Source of the DNA: a virus
Direction: 5' to 3' (one strand)
IMG/VR virus record: IMGVR_UViG_3300033145_000579
Location: 1-41,826 of that record
Length of the DNA stretch: 41,826 nucleotides
In this document: in pieces, positions 39,606 to 41,826 of the stretch
Layout of the letters: every line of letters begins with the position of its first letter
How positions within the stretch are numbered: the stretch's first letter is position 1
Notes under the pieces: generated by a model
The model's input: only the letters and a program-made list of their open reading frames with translations
Told to the model about the DNA's origin: nothing
Database searches by the model: none
Translations under genes and position numbers: made by a program

Positions 39606-39996
39606 CTTTACCGTCCTTTTTGTTATAGTTATTTACGTCCCCATATCCGAACTCTCTTAGTTTCCTGTAGGTGTTGCTAACCTGTCGCTCTGATATTTTC
39701 AGCTTATGCACCATTGTTTCTCTACCCCAACCAATGGCTATTTTGCAAAATAAGATTATTCTCTCCAAGCGAGTAAAAGATCCTTTATACTGAGGTGTCA
39801 TTGACTTTTCTCTTTCACACCACTCAGCAAAGTGTTCATACGATAGTGCCATCTTCAAAAGAGCGTTACTTGGCGCTTTAACTCTTTTGTCGGTTTTGCG
39901 TCTTTTACCCTTCTTGAAATATCTCGGGTATGGCTTCTTTTCGCTTGTTAGATAATTCAATCGCCCACCTTCCGAACTCCCGTAAGAAAGCTTCAT
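39529..39996 (-). CDS. Helix-turn-helix DNA-binding protein (155 aa)
   Basis: The middle contains LERIILFCKIAIGWGRETMV and HKLKISERQVSNTYRKLREF, a winged or simple helix-turn-helix. The N-terminus is Lys/Arg-rich; the C-terminus is a Lys/Asp/Glu-rich tail. It may be a phage transcription regulator or replication accessory. The chosen start overlaps the HNH-like gene by 92 bases. An alternative start at Met49 (39852) lies clear of it but has only a weak site. Confidence 0.6.
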   Translation of the reverse strand: MKLSYGSSEGGRLNYLTSEKKPYPRYFKKGKRRKTDKRVKAPSNALLKMALSYEHFAEWCEREKSMTPQYKGSFTRLERIILFCKIAIGWGRETMVHKLKISERQVSNTYRKLREFGYGDVNNYNKKDGKDGKEHKFRESSNTDTKDKEEEGTLA

Positions 39997-40240
39997 ACGC
40001 CATAGCTTCCCTCTCTGTTATATCCACTCCAACAGATGAATGATAGGTGTGATGCTCAAAGCATAGCCCGGCAATATTAAAAATACTCTGTAAAAAGAGT
40101 GGAAAGTTTTTTCTATTAGCTATTGTGTTTGGTAGACGGTGGTGGAAACTATGAATCCGATTGACGCACTTTTCAATTCGGCAATAACCCGTATGAGCGT
40201 CCGATTCATACTGTCTTGTTTTTTCGTCGAATGTTTTCAT
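39905..40240 (-). CDS. HNH-like zinc protein (111 aa)
   Basis: Contains CRIEKC (a Cys pair), then NRIHSFHHRLPN and later GLCFEHHTYHSS. The Cys/His spacing resembles HNH endonucleases, with HHR as the candidate catalytic strand and C-x3-H as the second zinc half. Small HNH proteins near phage replication or terminase genes nick DNA or help packaging. One of the four zinc positions is uncertain, so activity is not assured. The start has a weak GGTGG site. Confidence 0.6.
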   Translation of the reverse strand: MKTFDEKTRQYESDAHTGYCRIEKCVNRIHSFHHRLPNTIANRKNFPLFLQSIFNIAGLCFEHHTYHSSVGVDITEREAMAYEAFLREFGRWAIELSNKRKEAIPEIFQEG

Positions 40241-40264
40241 AGTCCCACACCACCAATCTTTTAT

Positions 40265-40651
40265 TTAAGCCTTCTTGTAATTCTTGGCAAAGTCAACAAC
40301 ATTACAAGGATAAAGCTCTCCTACTTGGCTCTCAAGTAAATAATCCCCTGCCTGTCCAACAACTTCTCCAAAATTTGTATTTACAGAGAACTTTCTATCC
40401 ATCTTCAAAGCCCTTACCTGTACTGGCTGCTTCACATAGATTTCAGATCCCTTTGGCATATAAGAAATATGTTCAACTGGGTCTACTGCTTCGCCACCTT
40501 CCTCTGTGTCTTTTTCTGGCTCTTTGGTGTTTTCTACTGTTTCATCTTTGGTGTTTTCTTCCAGATCTTTTGTTTCTTCTACACCCGGCATTGGTGAAAC
40601 TACCTTTGTATCATCTGTTGCTGTGCCGCCGTCTGTTAAATTTTCGCTCAC
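40265..40651 (-). CDS. PGDY-domain phage protein with acidic N-terminus (128 aa)
   Basis: GTG start after AAGGAG. Residues 1-65 are acidic and disordered (Thr/Glu/Asp-rich). Residues ~70-128 match a small phage domain with the pattern NFGEVVGQAGDYLLESQVGE and YPCNVVDFAKNY, like proteins that contain PGD-Y and EXYPC elements. The domain is common in early or accessory regions and has no settled function. Confidence 0.7.
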   Translation of the reverse strand: MSENLTDGGTATDDTKVVSPMPGVEETKDLEENTKDETVENTKEPEKDTEEGGEAVDPVEHISYMPKGSEIYVKQPVQVRALKMDRKFSVNTNFGEVVGQAGDYLLESQVGELYPCNVVDFAKNYKKA

Positions 40652-40823
40652 TTCAAACTCCTTTGTTTTGAAACGTTATTGTTTAGAATCTTGTTTATAC
40701 TTTTGTCATTCCCTCTACTCCACGTGCTTCTCTCTCTTTGGTTCTGCCATTTAAAACTTCCTCTCTAACTTCCTTCCATAACGCTCCTTTCATACAGCAT
40801 AATATGTAAACTACCCAGTTTTA
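40652..40823 (-). other. 172-base gap with only doubtful mini-ORFs
   Basis: Frames of 32 codons (ATG 40793, no ribosome site) and 11 codons (with GAGGAAG) can be read, but neither is persuasive. No promoter close to consensus and no strong hairpin are visible. Confidence 0.5.
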
Positions 40824-41297
40824 TTATAGATTAATATCCTCTGCCTTGTTTAGTAGATCATCTACAGCACACAATACAACAGCATTATCATTATTGTTTA
40901 CCCACTTGTCAGCCTTGGCAAAAGATTTATGAATATAATTAAAATCATCTGGCTGTAATAACACAATACCCGGCTTTTCTTTGCTCTCAATAGCACCTTG
41001 CATTTCTGCTATTAACTCTCTGGTTCTTCTTAAAACTTGTATATTGCCAGTAGGGTGGGTTTGATTCAAAGCTTGTTCTAATGCAACAAGAACAAATTCT
41101 GCGCCAGAATTATACTCTTTTGCTATTATAGGTTCTTCGCCTCTCTCTTTTTCTGGTAAAGCTGCCCATTTCTTCATTTCTATTTGAAAATTTTTCTTCT
41201 GCTCATTTGTAGGCTCTTTCATAAGAAACCTATCCATTTGATTTACCGGAATAATGGTAATATCCATATTCATATCAAACTGCTTTAACTTTGCCAT
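40824..41297 (-). CDS. Hypothetical protein (157 aa)
   Basis: Starts after GGAGATAG. Mixed fold: beta-like N-terminus (MDITIIPVNQMDRFLMKEPT), charged helices (EQKKNFQIEMKKWAALPEKE) and an ordered C-terminal half (NIQVLRRTRELIAEMQGAIE, PGIVLLQPDDFNYIHKSFAK). No motif recognised. Translationally linked to the Cys-containing ORF upstream, in the replication operon. Confidence 0.65.
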   Translation of the reverse strand: MAKLKQFDMNMDITIIPVNQMDRFLMKEPTNEQKKNFQIEMKKWAALPEKERGEEPIIAKEYNSGAEFVLVALEQALNQTHPTGNIQVLRRTRELIAEMQGAIESKEKPGIVLLQPDDFNYIHKSFAKADKWVNNNDNAVVLCAVDDLLNKAEDINL

Positions 41298-41439
41298 CAG
41301 CTATCTCCTTTTCCTGTTTATAGTGTTCTGTTAATGATTCACATTTGAACCTGCTCTTACATAAAGAGCACAACAGCCATTTAATTGGGGTTCGTTTAGT
41401 TTTCAACACACATTTACTCAGTAATATCCTGTTTTTCAT
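41275..41439 (-). CDS. 54-residue basic protein with a Cys cluster
   Basis: The ATG overlaps the replication protein stop as ATGA, and its C-terminus overlaps the next gene by 23 bases. A Lys/Arg-rich start is followed by KWLLCSLCKSRFKCESLTEH, a C-x2-C-x4-C cluster that could hold zinc. Small zinc proteins beside replication initiators may help DNA binding. No family recognised. Confidence 0.5.
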   Translation of the reverse strand: MKNRILLSKCVLKTKRTPIKWLLCSLCKSRFKCESLTEHYKQEKEIADGKVKAV

Positions 41440-41826
41440 CTAAACTGATCTCCTGCTGGGCATTTACAAATATTCTCAAAGCTCCCTCTTGGTGAAACAG
41501 AGTTCCACTTACCACGCCCTTTGCACTTATCACAAACGTCTTCTTTGTAATTCACCCAGTCTTCCCAGTTATTAAACCAAGTCTTAGCGTTTTGTACATA
41601 GCCCTTCATAACCCTAGAACTTTTAAGGTAATTTCTAAGGGCTGCCTTTATTTGTAAGAAGTCTTCTGGTGTTTTTATAGATGCTTTGAAACTTACTAAT
41701 GCTCCTTTCTTCCCAATCGGCTTGGGATATTGTTTCCAGATTTCTTCAAACAAAACAGTTGTATTAACCAAAAGAGGCTTCTTTTCTTTTTCTTTTTCTT
41801 TTTCTTTTTCTTTTTCTTTTTCTTTT
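41436..41826 (-). CDS. Phage replication protein, C-terminal part (continues from position 1)
   Basis: The open frame enters from the window end in the Lys-Glu repeat and continues through PLLVNTTVLFEEIWKQYPKP. The segment WKQYPKPIGKKGALVSFKAS followed by AKTWFNNWEDWVNY is the typical C-terminal module of phage replication initiators with a YP-x-GK-x-A core. Residues CDKCKGRGKW...CKC form a zinc-ribbon-like end. A TTG at 41771 could be read as a start but has no ribosome site, and the frame is open through the whole repeat. Joined to 407..1 it gives one ~265-residue protein. Confidence 0.75.
   Translation of the reverse strand, partial: KEKEKEKEKEKEKEKKPLLVNTTVLFEEIWKQYPKPIGKKGALVSFKASIKTPEDFLQIKAALRNYLKSSRVMKGYVQNAKTWFNNWEDWVNYKEDVCDKCKGRGKWNSVSPRGSFENICKCPAGDQFR
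41781..41826. repeat. TTTTTC hexamer tract at the contig end
   Basis: Same hexamer as at positions 1-44. Directly joining the ends gives eight consecutive T, three more than the unit, which still keeps the reading frame; the true unit number is unresolved. Confidence 0.85.

Noticed and set aside
1-41826. Temperate phage or prophage
   Set aside because: No integrase, excisionase or CI-like repressor is visible. The tRNA-like piece alone is not enough to call an attachment site.
1-41826. CRISPR array, diversity-generating retroelement or insertion sequence
   Set aside because: I see no regularly spaced direct repeats, reverse transcriptase, template/variable repeat pair or transposase. The repeats present are codon repeats and short cassettes.

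Overview
The window looks like the complete genome of a small, AT-rich, uncultivated tailed phage, given as a circularly permuted contig. Both ends consist of the same TTTTTC hexamer tract. When the ends are joined, a single reading frame runs from position 407 down to 1 and on from 41826 down to 41436. The contig was therefore broken inside the Lys-Glu linker of one replication gene. Every gene I can support is on the minus strand; I found no convincing plus-strand gene. A P22-type portal, an N4 gp56-type major capsid protein, a gp4/gp10-like tail set, internal virion proteins and the lack of any tape measure or tail sheath suggest a podovirus-like particle. I see no integrase or CI-type repressor. 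The host cannot be named; consensus sigma-70 promoters and AGGAG-type ribosome binding sites indicate a bacterial host.

In the direction of transcription the map is as follows. (1) Early recombination and replication: a near-consensus promoter (2697-2725) drives a ribbon-helix-helix regulator. A terminator follows, then a PD-(D/E)XK exonuclease, an ERF annealing protein, SSB and the replication protein that crosses the contig ends. (2) 41.4-38.8 kb: small accessory DNA-metabolism genes, including a PGDY-domain protein, an HNH-like protein, a helix-turn-helix protein and a VRR-NUC nuclease. Several overlap out of frame. (3) 38.8-35.3 kb: a second promoter and a GC-rich structured leader precede a peptide deformylase with a C-terminal SEC-C zinc motif. 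A chain of small, stop/start-overlapping ORFs follows, one with an Ala/Tyr-rich repeat. Within it, a perfect sigma-70 promoter feeds a 100-nt RNA that can either hide its own Shine-Dalgarno sequence or form a terminator. (4) 35.3-33.0 kb: two related secreted proteins (one ending in a tRNA-like relic), a Dam-type adenine methyltransferase, a DUF1508/YegP-like protein and a membrane-anchored T7-lysozyme-type amidase. (5) 32.7-33.0 kb: a non-coding region with two folded RNA candidates and a near-perfect ParB-type parS palindrome, just upstream of the terminase genes.

(6) 32.7-13.9 kb is the morphogenesis block: small and large terminase, small proteins, portal, scaffold, major capsid protein, two tandem paralogues that may be cement proteins, repeat-rich appendage proteins, a large fibre, a gp4-like adaptor, a holin-like protein, a collar fibre, a gp10-like hub and two helical internal proteins. 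(7) 13.9-3.65 kb is one 3409-residue polyvalent protein. It combines an M15 peptidoglycan peptidase, a DarB-like adenine-methyltransferase domain with an altered catalytic motif, an SNF2-type helicase and a membrane-active C-terminus. It is probably packaged and ejected with the DNA. (8) Four small, tightly coupled ORFs (3.65-2.74 kb), several with membrane segments, follow before the early promoter closes the circle.
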